From Hamiltosporidium tvaerminnensis (taxonomy: Eukaryota; Microsporidia; Dubosqiidae): a stretch of 64,000 nucleotides of DNA. The stretch is taken from the NCBI GenBank assembly GCA_022605425.2, contig CM061256.1, forward strand, positions 186,001 through 250,000. The letters run 5' to 3'. A program made the translations under genes and the position numbers. Positions 1 through 10,098 of this stretch are shown here, one piece after another; position 1 is the first letter of the stretch; each line of letters starts with the position of its first letter. The notes beneath the pieces are model-generated. The model worked only from the letters and a program-made list of their open reading frames with translations, was not told the DNA's origin and did no database searches.

Positions 1-1488
1 AACAAATTTTTCTAGAAATTTAATTCTATCCAAATCATTTCCCTCAACAATACATTTCTCAATAACATTACTAGCAAATTTATGAGTACTAAGTTCATAT
101 GAGTTATTAATAACACGTTCCATAATAATACTCCTCTCCCCATTTCTCCCATGTTCTATCAAATGTTGAATTACATAATTTCCATACTGATTCTCTATCA
201 AATCTTCTGTATTTTCTAAAATAAGATTTATCATTTTAGAACATTCATTATTAATACTGAATTCAAATAATCTTTGTATAACCCTACATCCATACCTATG
301 CTTAGCAAGTTTACATGCGTGCTGTTCAAATTCTTTTATAACGAAATCTCTATTTTCTACTTTTTCTACACATTTTTGAACAACATGGTTACCATTTTGA
401 TCTTCAATTAATCCTAAAATATTTCCTTTTAATTCTTCCACAATATCATCCAAAGGACTGATCATATCCAATACTTTTTGAATAACTCTGCATCCATACA
501 TGTGTAATGAAAGTGATACAATTCTTCCTTTCAATCGTTGTAGTATTTCTTGTCTTTGTCTGTTGACACACAAATCAAATAATTTTTGGATGACATAATT
601 TCCAAATAGATCGGTTGTAAGTTCTAAAACTGCTTCTTCTATTTGAGAAAGAAACCAAATTCTTTCTATTTCTGTTCCTTCTTCAAGTCGTTTTTGTATA
701 AAACGAGAACCTTCTTGATCTCTGCTTAGATCTATACAAAAAGTTTTGGCAAGAAAATCTTGATCAAAATTGTAGAGAAATTCTGTATTTTTATTGAAGG
801 GTGAATCTTGAGTTGAGGAAGTTTTAATACCAAATTTTAAAATATCTTCTTTAAAACCAAGATAAAGTGGTTTTAGAAGTGAATCCTCTTGTGCTTGTAG
901 TGGTGCTTTATAAGTCTCATCAGAAAAAATACTGGCTAAAATTGGAGTTGGAGATTCAAATCCCATGGCATTTCCTATGGGTGTTGTAGTACGAGAAGGT
1001 CCTTTATATTCACTACTTTTTTCTGAATACGGATGGTCTTCATCTATTCGGTCCAAAAGACTTGGGGCATGTGTTTTTCGTATAGAAATCGTATTTACCG
1101 TTTCTGATAGTAAAGGTGCTTTACTAGAAGTACTACTGAATGCTCCTCGAACCAGACTAGCATTACTGTTATCGCCATACGGAAACGAACTTTGTCCCAA
1201 CATATAAAAATTTGGTGGCGGTAATCTCGGTTCATTACGACTGTTTCTCCTATAATAAGCAGCATAATTTATCTCATTGTTAAGTTCCTCCAAATTTATA
1301 TGTTCATCCTCTACAAGCATTTTCTCTACGGGTGGTGCAGACGTACACCTCGTATTGAAACTCTCATTGTATAACCGATTAGTAACACGAAAAACATTAT
1401 TTTCAAAATCTGTGTCATTTTCACCATTTTTATTATCATTTTTTTGTTTAAATTTATTGATGAAGCTTTTTCTTTTATCAAAACTCAT
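1..1488 (-). CDS. Pumilio/PUF-family RNA-binding protein, C-terminus beyond the window
   Basis: The gene reads on the minus strand from an ATG at 1488 and stays open to position 1, giving 496 residues without a stop. PUF proteins bind UGUA-type sites in mRNA 3'UTRs through eight helical repeats and usually repress or localise the message in the cytoplasm. Residues 1-240 are low-complexity and polar. Seven repeat cores follow: SRFIQ (261-265), GNYVIQK (296-302), GCRVIQK (332-338), GNHVVQK (366-372), GCRVIQR (400-406), GNYVIQH (436-442) and ASNVIEK (472-478). These match canonical repeats 1-7 in order, including the conserved RNA-contacting triplets; repeat 8 must lie to the left. A CCCC motif about 20 nt upstream supports the start. 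The family assignment is very secure; which PUF paralogue it is cannot be told. Confidence 0.96.
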   Translation of the reverse strand, partial: MSFDKRKSFINKFKQKNDNKNGENDTDFENNVFRVTNRLYNESFNTRCTSAPPVEKMLVEDEHINLEELNNEINYAAYYRRNSRNEPRLPPPNFYMLGQSSFPYGDNSNASLVRGAFSSTSSKAPLLSETVNTISIRKTHAPSLLDRIDEDHPYSEKSSEYKGPSRTTTPIGNAMGFESPTPILASIFSDETYKAPLQAQEDSLLKPLYLGFKEDILKFGIKTSSTQDSPFNKNTEFLYNFDQDFLAKTFCIDLSRDQEGSRFIQKRLEEGTEIERIWFLSQIEEAVLELTTDLFGNYVIQKLFDLCVNRQRQEILQRLKGRIVSLSLHMYGCRVIQKVLDMISPLDDIVEELKGNILGLIEDQNGNHVVQKCVEKVENRDFVIKEFEQHACKLAKHRYGCRVIQRLFEFSINNECSKMINLILENTEDLIENQYGNYVIQHLIEHGRNGERSIIMERVINNSYELSTHKFASNVIEKCIVEGNDLDRIKFLEKFV

Positions 1489-1505
1489 CGTATATTTTTT
1501 CTTTC

Positions 1506-1517
1506 AAAGGGGTGTTT
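1506..1517 (-). promoter_or_regulatory. CCC-type upstream signal of the PUF gene
   Basis: On the coding strand AACACCCCTTT ends about 18 nt before the PUF ATG. CCC-like or GGG-like signals just upstream of start codons are known in microsporidia. It is the same motif that builds the repeat arrays elsewhere in the window. Confidence 0.5.
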
Positions 1518-2753
1518 TTCTCTTAAATATTTTTTTTTCTTTAAAAATCATATTCGAGAAAAAAAAATCATTATCAGTGAATTATTATTGCTTTATTAAA
1601 AAAAGGAGAATATAAAAATTATTCTTTATTTGGAAATAAAGGAGACATTTTGTGATAAAAAAAAATCTTTAGATTGGTCGAATTCCTTATTTTGTTTATT
1701 TCTAATTATGTTTGGATTGTTTTGTTCGTAACAGAATTTTATTTGTCATTTGAAATGTTTGAATTTATTTATTTCATAAATAATTTTAATTTGAAATAAA
1801 TACAATAATTTCTTTTATTTAGTAAGATTACAGATAAAATAGTGTTAAATAGAAATATTAAGAATAAGAAGTTTTTAAGAAGAAATAATTGGTTATTTAA
1901 TTTTTTTAAAACAAATTCTCCCCTTTTAAAACGTTTCCTCTTCTTTTGTTACGATTTAGTTGTAACGAAATTTAAAAATATTTTCCTTTAAAAATAAATA
2001 ATACCTTCACAATAAATCATAACCATGAAAAGCATTTCCTTAACCTTTAGAATGCATTTCCTTAACTTTTAAAAAGAATTTCATCTCCTTTAAAAAGCAT
2101 TTCCTTAACCTTTAATATGCATTGCCTCACTTTTAAAAAGAATTTCATTTGATTGAAATTTAAAATTATTTATTCTAAATTATCAATAAATTCATGAATT
2201 AATAAAAATAATCAAAATACAAAAAAGGAAATTAAAAAAATAAAATGTAACAAATTTTGAATTTTTATTAAATATAAAAGAATAGAAACTTAAAACTGTA
2301 AATTATAAAAGATAAGATATAAAATTAAAGCAGTAAATTATAAAAGAATAGAAACTTAAAACTGTAAATTATAAAAGATAAGATATAAAATTAAAGCAGT
2401 AAATTATAAAAGAATAGAAACTTAAAACTGTAAATGATAAAAAATAAGATATAAAATTTAAGTAGTATATCATAAACATAAGATATAAAATAAAGAAATT
2501 TAGGTAGAAAATTATATAGCTAAGATATAAAATTAAAGCAGTAAATTTTAAAGCTAAGATAAAAAATTAAAGTAGTAAATTATAAACATAAGACATAAAA
2601 TAAAGAAATTTAAAGAAGTTTTAATCAAATATAAATTTCGTTTGGTAAAAGAAAGACAACATACAAGAAATAAGAAAAATCACTTTTTTTTAAACAAATC
2701 TTCCAATACAGATTAAAAACAAAAGTAACAAAAAAATATTTTTAAAAAAACAA
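1518..2753. other. AT-rich spacer between the PUF start and the U1 gene
   Basis: No gene is visible. The stretch is A/T homopolymer-rich. At 2021-2150 a short unit with core GCATTTCCTTAACCTTT recurs imperfectly, and at 2262-2470 there is a 66 bp tandem array. As both the PUF gene and the U1 gene read on the minus strand, this holds the PUF 5' flank and the U1 3' flank. Confidence 0.6.
2262..2470. repeat. 66 bp tandem repeat, about three copies, decaying to 2630
   Basis: The core AGAATAGAAACTTAAAACTG recurs at 2279, 2345 and 2411, exactly 66 bp apart, and is followed by AAGATATAAAATTAAAG. Weaker copies of the second half continue to about 2630. Confidence 0.85.
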
Positions 2754-2904
2754 GGAGATGGCGCGAACGCCTTTCTCCCAACCAAAAAATAATGTAGTTG
2801 ACACGCCTTTCGGATATCACAACGTTTTAAGGGACTCTAAAGTGCATTGAGTAGAATTTAAAACGTGGAAAAGGTTTTGTACCTTTTCACTACAAGGTAA
2901 GTGG
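2754..2904 (-). ncRNA. U1 spliceosomal snRNA
   Basis: The minus strand carries every landmark of U1 in order. ACUUACCU, the conserved 5' arm that pairs with 5' splice sites, lies at 2902-2895. Stem-loop I follows (GUGAAAAGGU / ACCUUUUCCAC, loop ACAAA). Stem-loop II has a 9 bp stem ACGUUUUAA / UUAAAACGU, an upper ACUC/GAGU stem and a loop containing AAUGCAC, close to the AUUGCAC loop bound by U1A-type proteins. Stem-loop III closes with CC-GAAA-GG. An Sm site AUUUUUUGG lies at 2790-2782. The terminal hairpin at 2779-2754 has the apex GCGUUCGCGC, the same as the human stem-loop IV apex, and a T-run follows. GC content is far above the surroundings. The canonical U1-70K loop of stem-loop I is not recognisable. 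The exact 5' end is estimated. Confidence 0.9.
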
Positions 2905-2911
2905 GGGTGAA

Positions 2912-3195
2912 AGATTAAGAAAATATTTAAAGGAAATATTGGGGAGTGAAAAATTAAAGGAAATATTCGTAGAAAATATCTAAGCGAATATTGGGAGTAA
3001 ATCTTTGAAGAAAAATTAAAGAAAATTATTTAAAGAAAATTATTTAAAGGAATATTTAAAGGAAATATTGGGAGTGAAAGATTAAAAGAAAAATTAAAGA
3101 AAATATTTAAAGAAAATTATTTAAAGGAATATTTAAAAGAATATTGGGAGTAAATCTTTGAAGAAAAATTAAAGAAAATATTTAAAGAAACAGGT
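2912..3195. repeat. Degenerate purine-rich repeat upstream of U1
   Basis: A motif with core GAATATTGGGAGTAAATC recurs with A-rich filler (for example near 2990 and 3145, about 154 bp apart). On the U1 coding strand the motif reads as C-rich, matching the 5'-flank polarity seen at the protein genes. Confidence 0.6.
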
Positions 3196-3205
3196 AAAGA
3201 ATTTT

Positions 3206-3380
3206 ATTTAATAAAATTCTGGGTTAAAATAATTTTAACATTTTTATATGTTTTCTTCTACTTCTTTAACCACTTTTGTCTCTTCTTCCAAATCCGACTC
3301 TTTATTTATGTTATTGGTCGGTTCCTCTAAAGTGGTTCCTCCTTGTGAAATAAAGGGTGCTTTATTTTTCGGTTTACTTA
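3206..3380 (-). mobile_element. 5'-truncated 3' end of the R2-like retrotransposon
   Basis: The minus strand encodes an element C-terminal tail (GTTLEEPT...ESDLEEET...VKEVEEN then stop) followed by the tail TTTTAACCCAGAATTTTATT. The same tail ends the 18.2-22.0 kb element and the 47.2-47.9 kb copy. Only about 175 bp remain, as expected when target-primed reverse transcription stops early. It lies between U1 and the small gene at 3726. Confidence 0.8.
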
Positions 3381-3725
3381 ATAAATAAAATATTCTTAAT
3401 AAATAAAATATTTTTATCAAAGAATATTAAAATCAGAAATAAACAATAAAAATAATTCAGTTGTAATTAAAAGTATTAAATAAAACTAAAATAAAAATTT
3501 ATTACCAAATAAATAAAAATTTAAACTTTAAAAAGTACGAACTAGAAATTTATTTAATAAAATTAGAAAAAGTATTAAACATACAAACTACTGGAATATA
3601 CACTTCTAAAATACTAAAACACCAAAGTACTAGAATACTAAAATACTAAATACTAAAGTAGTAAAACACAAAACACAAAAACACTAAACCAAAGTACTAA
3701 ACTTACTTTATATTTATTGATATAT
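3381..3725. other. A-rich spacer
   Basis: No gene seen. It is largely A-rich, with short ACTAAA-type iterations at 3590-3705. Confidence 0.6.
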
Positions 3726-3917
3726 CTATTCATTTTTACTTTCATCTTCTTCAAAAACAGATATAAAATTACAAATGTCTGGTAATGGTAATTCACTAAT
3801 AGTTGGTTTCTTAATAGGTTTTAAACCAGAATATTTTTGTCCTAAATTATCTAAGGAAATAGAAATATCTTTATTACTTAAATTATCTTCTTCTTCTTTT
3901 AAATGATTATAAGACAT
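3726..3917 (-). CDS. Small hypothetical protein, 63 aa
   Basis: A complete short ORF of non-repetitive, acidic composition: a polar N-terminus (HLKEEEDNLSNKD), a middle YSGLKPIKKPTISELPLPD and an acidic end (VFEEDESKNE). No family is recognised. Support for a real gene is the CCCTTT signal ending only two bases before the ATG, and a composition unlike the surrounding repeats. Its first codons and the 5' flank form the edge unit of a tandem array that repeats this start region ten further times upstream; the copies diverge from the gene after three codons. It could be chance, but the signal placement argues otherwise. Confidence 0.5.
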   Translation of the reverse strand: MSYNHLKEEEDNLSNKDISISLDNLGQKYSGLKPIKKPTISELPLPDICNFISVFEEDESKNE

Positions 3918-4770
3918 ATAAAGGGTGATTTTGATAATAGGTATTAGTTAAAGGGGTGTAAAATATAATGAAATATTTAAAGGGTAATAAGACATATAAA
4001 GGGTGATTTTGATAATAGGTATTAGTTAAAGGGGTGTAAAATATAATGAAATATTTAAAGGGTAATAAGACATATAAAGGGTGATTTTGATAATAGGTAT
4101 TAGTTAAAGGGGTGTAAAATATAATGAAATATTTAAAGGGTAATAAGACATATAAAGGGTGATTTTGATAATAGGTATTAGTTAAAGGGGTGTAAAATAT
4201 AATGAAATATTTAAAGGGTAATAAGACATATAAAGGGTGATTTTGATAAGTAGTAATAGGTTAAAGGGGTGTAAAATATAATGAAATATTTAAAGGGTAA
4301 TAAGACATATAAAGGGTGATTTTGATAAGTAGTAATAGGTTAAAGGGGTGTAGAATATAATGAAATATTTAAAGGGTAATAAGACATATAAAGGGTGATT
4401 TTGATAATAGGTATTAGTTAAAGGGGTGTAGAATATAATGAAATATTTAAAGGGTAATAAGACATATAAAGGGTGATTTTGATAATAGGTATTAGTTAAA
4501 GGGGTGTAAAATATAAAGAAATATTTAAAGGGTAATAAGACATATAAAGGGTGATTTTGATAATAGGTATTAGTTAAAGGGGTGTAGAATATAATGAAAT
4601 ATTTAAAGGGTAATAAGACATATAAAGGGTGATTTTGATAATAGGTATTAGTTAAAGGGGTGTAAAATATAAAGAAATATTTAAAGGGTAATAAGACATA
4701 TAAAGGGTGATTTTGATAATAGGTATTAGTTAAAGGGGTGTAGAATATAATGAAATATTTAAAGGGTAAT
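3913..4770 (-). repeat. Eleven-copy 78-79 bp tandem array of a start-codon/CCC-signal region
   Basis: Units begin at 3913, 3991, 4069, 4147, 4225, 4304, 4383, 4461, 4539, 4617 and 4695. On the minus strand each contains ACACCCC, a spacer, TCACCCTTTATATG and the first codons of the adjacent small gene. Units 5 and 6 are 79 bp with a GATAAGTAG variant; the rest differ at one or two sites (AAA or AGA, ATG or AAG). Near-identity points to recent spread or homogenisation. Confidence 0.95.
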
Positions 4771-4947
4771 AAATTAAAGGAATTTAAATTTTATTTTACT
4801 ATAACTATTAAAAAATTTAGAGGGCTTTTAAAATATAAAAGAGATTTAAATATATCTTTAAAAACAAATTTAAATTATTAAATAGAATAAGATTTAACTA
4901 GAACTAAGAACAATTAGTATAATTATATCTCTACCGATCAAATTCAA
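4771..4947. other. AT-rich spacer before the tRNA
   Basis: No feature seen. It includes the tRNA 5' flank. Confidence 0.5.
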
Positions 4948-4964
4948 GCCTCCATAGCGCAGTA

Positions 4965-4995
<31 letters not shown>

Positions 4996-5021
4996 CGTTG
5001 GTTCGAATCCGACTGGAGGCG
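4948..5021 (+). tRNA. tRNA-Asn (anticodon GTT)
   Basis: A complete intronless cloverleaf. The acceptor stem GCCTCCA pairs with TGGAGGC. The D arm is GCGC..GCGC, and the anticodon stem TTCGG/CCGAA encloses CTGTTAA with GTT at 4982-4984. The T arm carries GGTTCGAATCC. The internal A and B boxes match the pol III consensus, and a T-run at about 5025-5030 serves as terminator. Confidence 0.97.
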
Positions 5022-6179
5022 ATTCTTTTTACAACTTTAATTAAATTATGATTCTTTATAATGAAGTATGATTCTTTAATAATTTGTATATTTTAAATTA
5101 CTCTTATACATAAAAATTATCTTTTACATATAAAATTATTCTTTACTTTTAAAACCTAGTATATTTTAATTTCTAACTACTCTTATGATTTAAAAGTTGA
5201 ATATATGTTTAACTTACATTTATATTCTAAGATAACTAAATTTATAACAATGATATTTAAAAATAAGTGTTAGATTATTTTAAAATGTAATTCTTTAACA
5301 TTCAAGAAATATATTTTACTAAGATAAATCTTAATTTATTTATTTTATTTTTATATATTTTATATGTATAATCTTTAAATTAGTAATAATATACAACTTT
5401 TTACAAAATTGAATTGTATCATATCTATATTAATACGATAATTAATTTGATATTATGAAGACATTAAAAAAAATTGGTTTCTTTCTTTAAACTTAAATAA
5501 AAAAAACCTGTATTTTTTTCGAAGGTTTATAACTTATAACTATAAATGTAAAATATTTAAAAGTGAATCATGTTTCTTTTATTTTTAATGTTTTTCATTC
5601 TATTGAATTTATGTCTCTTTTAGGATTAACATTTATGTCCGTTCATTTACACATTAAAGTTAATGAATTTTAACATGTGTTCGTTTAAACGTTATTTATA
5701 TTTTACTATTCGATGTATTGAATATACCATTTTTTAAAATTTGTTATATCTTATAAATTCATTGAAGTCTTTTTTTAGCTCTCATATGACTTCTACTATG
5801 ACATTATTATTCACTCTTCAATCAACATAAAAAACTTGAAAATGATTTTTAAGTTTTCAAAACAGAATACATGACTCTATTCACAATAGAAATATCCATT
5901 ACATGTCTTAACATTTGAAGAAAAATCCTCAAATGAGATATTATAGATTTATTTAAAATTGATTTCAATATATAAATATTATACTGTTTTTTATTTATTT
6001 TTAAAAATTCGAAGCGAGTCCTGTGAAATAATAATTCTTAGTATTACTAAGTGGTTATGTACTTAATAAAATATCCTTAATATCTTAAATAGTTTTCCAT
6101 TAATTTATTTCTGATTCTATACTTTACTATTTATTACCACCTACTCTTACTTACAGATCTCATTCTCTAATATCTTTAA
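5022..6179. other. AT-rich spacer
   Basis: After the tRNA terminator nothing gene-like is seen on either strand; homopolymer A/T runs dominate. Confidence 0.6.
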
Positions 6180-6888
6180 TGGAGAGAGTATATTGATTTA
6201 AAAAACTTTCTGCTTGGCAATGAGTGTGTGAAACTGGTGTGAGGTCATTGTTTGAATTTTTGGTGGGAATAAAACCACACTACATCTTTGGTTGTTCCAT
6301 GGGAGATGTCATGAATAGGAAAGGTCTAAGAAATGGAGAAACTTTTTCTAAAAATTTATTTGTAGTTTTTTATGTAAACAATTGCAGACCACATCTAAAT
6401 CCGTAGGTAATTGCTCTATAAAAGCATGGAAACCTAGCCTTGCTCACTCGGGCTAGAAGACTTAGCACCCGGGAAATATAAAAATAAAAACCATTTAAAG
6501 CCAGGAATGCTAAGTAGCAGGTTATACCTGTTGGTGTGACATTGCACTGTCTAGGTGGACCCATGTAGTCTCTGAAATATATCTTAGCAAGAAGTTTATT
6601 GGGTTCAGAAAGTGTAGAGTAAGTGAGAATGCTGCATAGTCTCAGGGGAGCCTAGGGGGGGGCTTTGGCCTTCGATCATACTCCATGCAACGAACATTAA
6701 CGAACTCCGGGCAACTGCCTCGCCTATTAATTAGGTTCTACACACCTGGTAGATGAAAGGCTTTGGGACGTAGGTATCGCAGGGGTTACCGATGGAGTGT
6801 TGGGGTATCAGTTATTTATGTTAAACCTAGAACTGCGGTAATGTCATGAAAACAAATATAACACTTGCCACTATTGTAAAAAAATAGT
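6180..6888 (+). mobile_element. 700 bp dispersed repeat, copy 1
   Basis: This shares its whole length with copies at 31,175, 45,098 and 60,586 and with decayed copies at 13,685 and 53,142. It opens with TGGAGAGAG and the CTTTCTGCTTGGCAATGAG block and ends with CACTTGCCACTATT. Its GC content is clearly above the flanks. A short ORF (GVRSLFEFLVGIKPHY...) is partly shared with the copies at 31 and 45 kb, but no transposase, RT or integrase motif is seen. The class is unknown; it is probably a non-autonomous element. Confidence 0.8.
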
Positions 6889-8064
6889 ATATTTTTAAAT
6901 ATATTTCTTCTAAATAAATACATATAAGTCGTTTCCTATCCTTTTCATTGTTTGATTTCTTATTTCTATACTTTGTTAAATTGATCTATCTTATATCTTT
7001 TTGAATATCTTATTTCCTTCTTAGATATTTAAAGGATATCTTTGTTAAATATTATTTTCATTTATTACAAGGGTTTAAATAAAGGATATTTAATTAGTTA
7101 AATTTAATTTAAATAACTAAGGTAAATTTAAAATATATTCTTTTGGATAACACCCATTAATACATAATAAATATGTTCTTTTGTTTAACACCCCCTTTAA
7201 ACACAATATATATATATTCTCTTGTATAAAATCCCTTTAAACACAATATATATGTTCTTTTGTTTAACACCCCCTTTAAACACAATATATATGTTCTTTT
7301 GTTTAACACCCCCTTAATACATTAAAAACATATCACTTGTATAAAACCCCTTTAAACACAATATATATGTTCTTTTGTTTAACACCCCCTTTATACATTA
7401 AAAACATATCAGTTGTATAAAACCCCTTTAATACATATATCATACTTATACTTTAAAACCCTTTTATAATAACAAAACATTTATTAATCTTTAACCCCTA
7501 ATCCCTAATAGTAAACTTACTATACTCTAATACCCTTTATAATGCTACTATACACTAACACCCTTTATATTACTACCCTATATAGTTTAACACCCTTTAT
7601 ACGATACTTCAGACTCTATATACCATAACACCCCTTATAATCATCTATACTTTTACTAACACCCTCTAACCCTACTATAACCATACCCTTTACACAACTA
7701 CTACTATACACTAACACCCTTATAACAACTACCCCTCCACCATACCCTTTACATTACTACCACCATACACATACCCCTTATAATACTACCACTCCACCAT
7801 ACCCTTTATACTACCTATATAACTACTACCAATATAACTAACACCCTTATAACTACTACTATACTCTAACACCCTTATAACTACTACCCCTCCACCATAC
7901 CCTTTATAATACCAATATAACTAACACCCTCTAACCCTACTATAACCATACCCTTTACACCACTACTACTATACTCTAACACCCTTATAACTACCACTAT
8001 AACCATACCCTTTACACCACTACTACTATACTCCAACACCCTTATAATACTACCACCCTACCCT
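6889..8064. repeat. AACACCC motif field 3' of the Myb gene
   Basis: From 7140 to 8060 the plus strand carries dozens of AACACCC/ATACCC motifs. At 7190-7440 they sit in a loose tandem unit (ATATGTTCTTTTGTTTAACACC); later they alternate with CTACTACTATA-type runs. On the Myb coding strand these read GGGTGTT, the 3'-flank form. No gene is seen. Confidence 0.8.
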
Positions 8065-10098
8065 TTATATCCCATACCTCCGTCTTAAAGAACTATTATA
8101 ATGATTCTTTATAGAATTATCAGTTCTTCCAGGCAATTTCTTAGATATTTCACTCCATCTATTACCAATCTTCTTATGATAATGCATAATAACCTCTTCT
8201 TCTTGTAAACTAAAAGGTCCTTTCTTAATATCAGGATTTAAATGATTATGCCATCTTTCTCTACACTGCTTACCTACCCTTGTCTTCATCATTTTAGCTA
8301 TAAAAGACCAATTCTTAGGTTTGTATTTTTTTATAAGTAAAAGTAATTTGTTATCTTCTTCTTCTGACCAAGGACCCTTGGTTATTATTGGTAGTATGTC
8401 ACTCTCTGAACATAAAGGGGTGTCTACACTTGTACAAGACTTAGTATCTTCTAATACAGAGATTGTATTTGATATGTTACTGTTATTTGATATTTTACTG
8501 TTACTTGGCTCATAACACCTGTCCATATACATACTACCTCTTCTTATATAGTTAACACCCCTCTTATCTTCTACTCCTACCCAACTACTTCTTCTACCGT
8601 TATATGACTGTTGGTTACCAGTAGAGATAAAGGGGTGTTGAGTATTAGCATAAGTATCCTTATAAGTATCGTTATTATTAACACCCTGTTGTTTACTAGT
8701 ACTGTTACTAAAGGGGTGTTGAGTATTAGCATAAGTATCCTTATAGGTATCGTTATTATTAACACCCTGTTGTTTACTAGTACTGTTACTAAAGGGGTGT
8801 TGAGTATTAGCATAAGTATCCTTATAGGTATCGTTATTATTAACACCCTGTTGTTTACTAGTACTGTTACTAAAGGGGTGTTGAGTATCAATACAACCAT
8901 CCTTATAACTAACTCCCTCTAAATTATACTCCTTATCCTTATAACCATCAGACAATCCATCCTTATCACTATCCTTATATCCCTTATAATCGCTATCCTT
9001 AACACCCTTATATCCCTTATCTTTATTATTAATACCCCCTTTCATATCAATATCCCACTTATCACTCTTAGAATAAAACATTTTATCTTCCCATTCACTT
9101 TTACTTAAATAAGATATACTCTTATCACTAACACCCTTATAATCCTTATAATTATTTATACTATAATTAACACTACCACTTCTCTGTCTATTAACACCCC
9201 TATAGTTACAGTAGTTAGTCATTCTATAACCAACACCCTGTTGATTACTAGTAGAGTTGTTAAAGGGATGTTGTTTATCATTACTATTATTAACACCCTG
9301 TTGTTTATCAGTAGTATTACTAACACCCCTATAATTACTATCCATATTACTAACACCCCTATATTTACTATCAATATTACTAACACCCCTATAATTACTA
9401 TCCATGTCACTAACACCCTCTAATCCACTACCTCTCTTACTAACACCCCTATAATCATACTCCATATTACTAACACCCTCTAATCCACTACCTCTCTTAC
9501 TAACACCCCTATAATCATACTCCATGTCACTAACACCCCTATACCCTTCACTACCCTTTATTCCCCTATAACCCTCTACTCTTCCATAACCCCTTATCTC
9601 AGTCACTGATTTACTTCTCTTTTCCTTAAAAGACCCACTTAAAGTTACCAGTATTTTAGCTATAGACTTCTCAAAACTAGTTAAATGTTCATAATATTTA
9701 GTATTATAACACCCATTCTTATTATCAGTAAATACAGTCTTAGATAAATAAAGAGAAGGATTTTCTGAATCTCTGATAGAATCTCTCATAAGATTTCTAG
9801 GTATTTGTTTAGTGTTATCCTTGAATGATTCTTTATCATCTTTACTATCTCTAATACTATAACTATCTTTACTACTATTACTACTATTACAATCTTTACT
9901 ACTATTACTATCTCTAATACTATTACCATCTTTACTACCATTACCATCTTTACTACTATTACCATCTTTACTACCATTACTACTATTACTACTCTCCATA
10001 CTCTCACATACTTCCTCTACACACACCTCCTTACTCAACCCTACACTCATACTCTTACCTTCTCTCTCTTCTTCTACTTGCATTTCTCTTTTATGCAT
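8065..10098 (-). CDS. R2R3 Myb-type DNA-binding protein with repeat-encoded N-terminus
   Basis: 677 residues from an ATG at 10098. The last 104 residues (574-677) form two Myb repeats. Repeat one runs from GPW through KNWSFIA to CRERWHNHLNP, with three regular tryptophans. Repeat two begins GPF and continues GNRWSEISKKLPGRTDNSIKN, ending in HY: F and Y replace the outer tryptophans, a known variation. Such proteins bind DNA in the nucleus as transcription or telomere-type factors. The N-terminal 570 residues are Ser/Asn/Asp/Lys-rich low complexity, with ten-residue RGVSNMDSNY-type units around residues 230-280 and a 27-residue unit repeated three times. The GV core is the translation of the GGGTGTT motif. 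The DNA-binding call is secure; the tail may be disordered. Confidence 0.93.
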   Translation of the reverse strand: MHKREMQVEEEREGKSMSVGLSKEVCVEEVCESMESSNSSNGSKDGNSSKDGNGSKDGNSIRDSNSSKDCNSSNSSKDSYSIRDSKDDKESFKDNTKQIPRNLMRDSIRDSENPSLYLSKTVFTDNKNGCYNTKYYEHLTSFEKSIAKILVTLSGSFKEKRSKSVTEIRGYGRVEGYRGIKGSEGYRGVSDMEYDYRGVSKRGSGLEGVSNMEYDYRGVSKRGSGLEGVSDMDSNYRGVSNIDSKYRGVSNMDSNYRGVSNTTDKQQGVNNSNDKQHPFNNSTSNQQGVGYRMTNYCNYRGVNRQRSGSVNYSINNYKDYKGVSDKSISYLSKSEWEDKMFYSKSDKWDIDMKGGINNKDKGYKGVKDSDYKGYKDSDKDGLSDGYKDKEYNLEGVSYKDGCIDTQHPFSNSTSKQQGVNNNDTYKDTYANTQHPFSNSTSKQQGVNNNDTYKDTYANTQHPFSNSTSKQQGVNNNDTYKDTYANTQHPFISTGNQQSYNGRRSSWVGVEDKRGVNYIRRGSMYMDRCYEPSNSKISNNSNISNTISVLEDTKSCTSVDTPLCSESDILPIITKGPWSEEEDNKLLLLIKKYKPKNWSFIAKMMKTRVGKQCRERWHNHLNPDIKKGPFSLQEEEVIMHYHKKIGNRWSEISKKLPGRTDNSIKNHYNSSLRRRYGI
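8629..8890 (-). repeat. 81 bp in-frame tandem repeat inside the Myb gene
   Basis: Units start at 8629, 8710, 8791 and 8872 (the last partial) and encode QHPFSNSTSKQQGVNNN plus DTYKDTYANT. Units differ by one or two bases, so the expansion is recent, and the length is a multiple of three, so the frame is kept. Confidence 0.93.

Noticed and set aside
1277-1615. Plus-strand ORFs at 965-1207 and 1277-1615
   Set aside because: They lie opposite the PUF coding sequence and start region, and lack any signal of their own.
3913-4770. CRISPR-like array
   Set aside because: Units are contiguous 78-79 bp tandem copies without unique spacers, in a eukaryotic-type context.
8577-9423. Opposite-strand and other-frame ORFs within the Myb gene
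   Set aside because: Repeat-driven shadows of the Myb reading frame.
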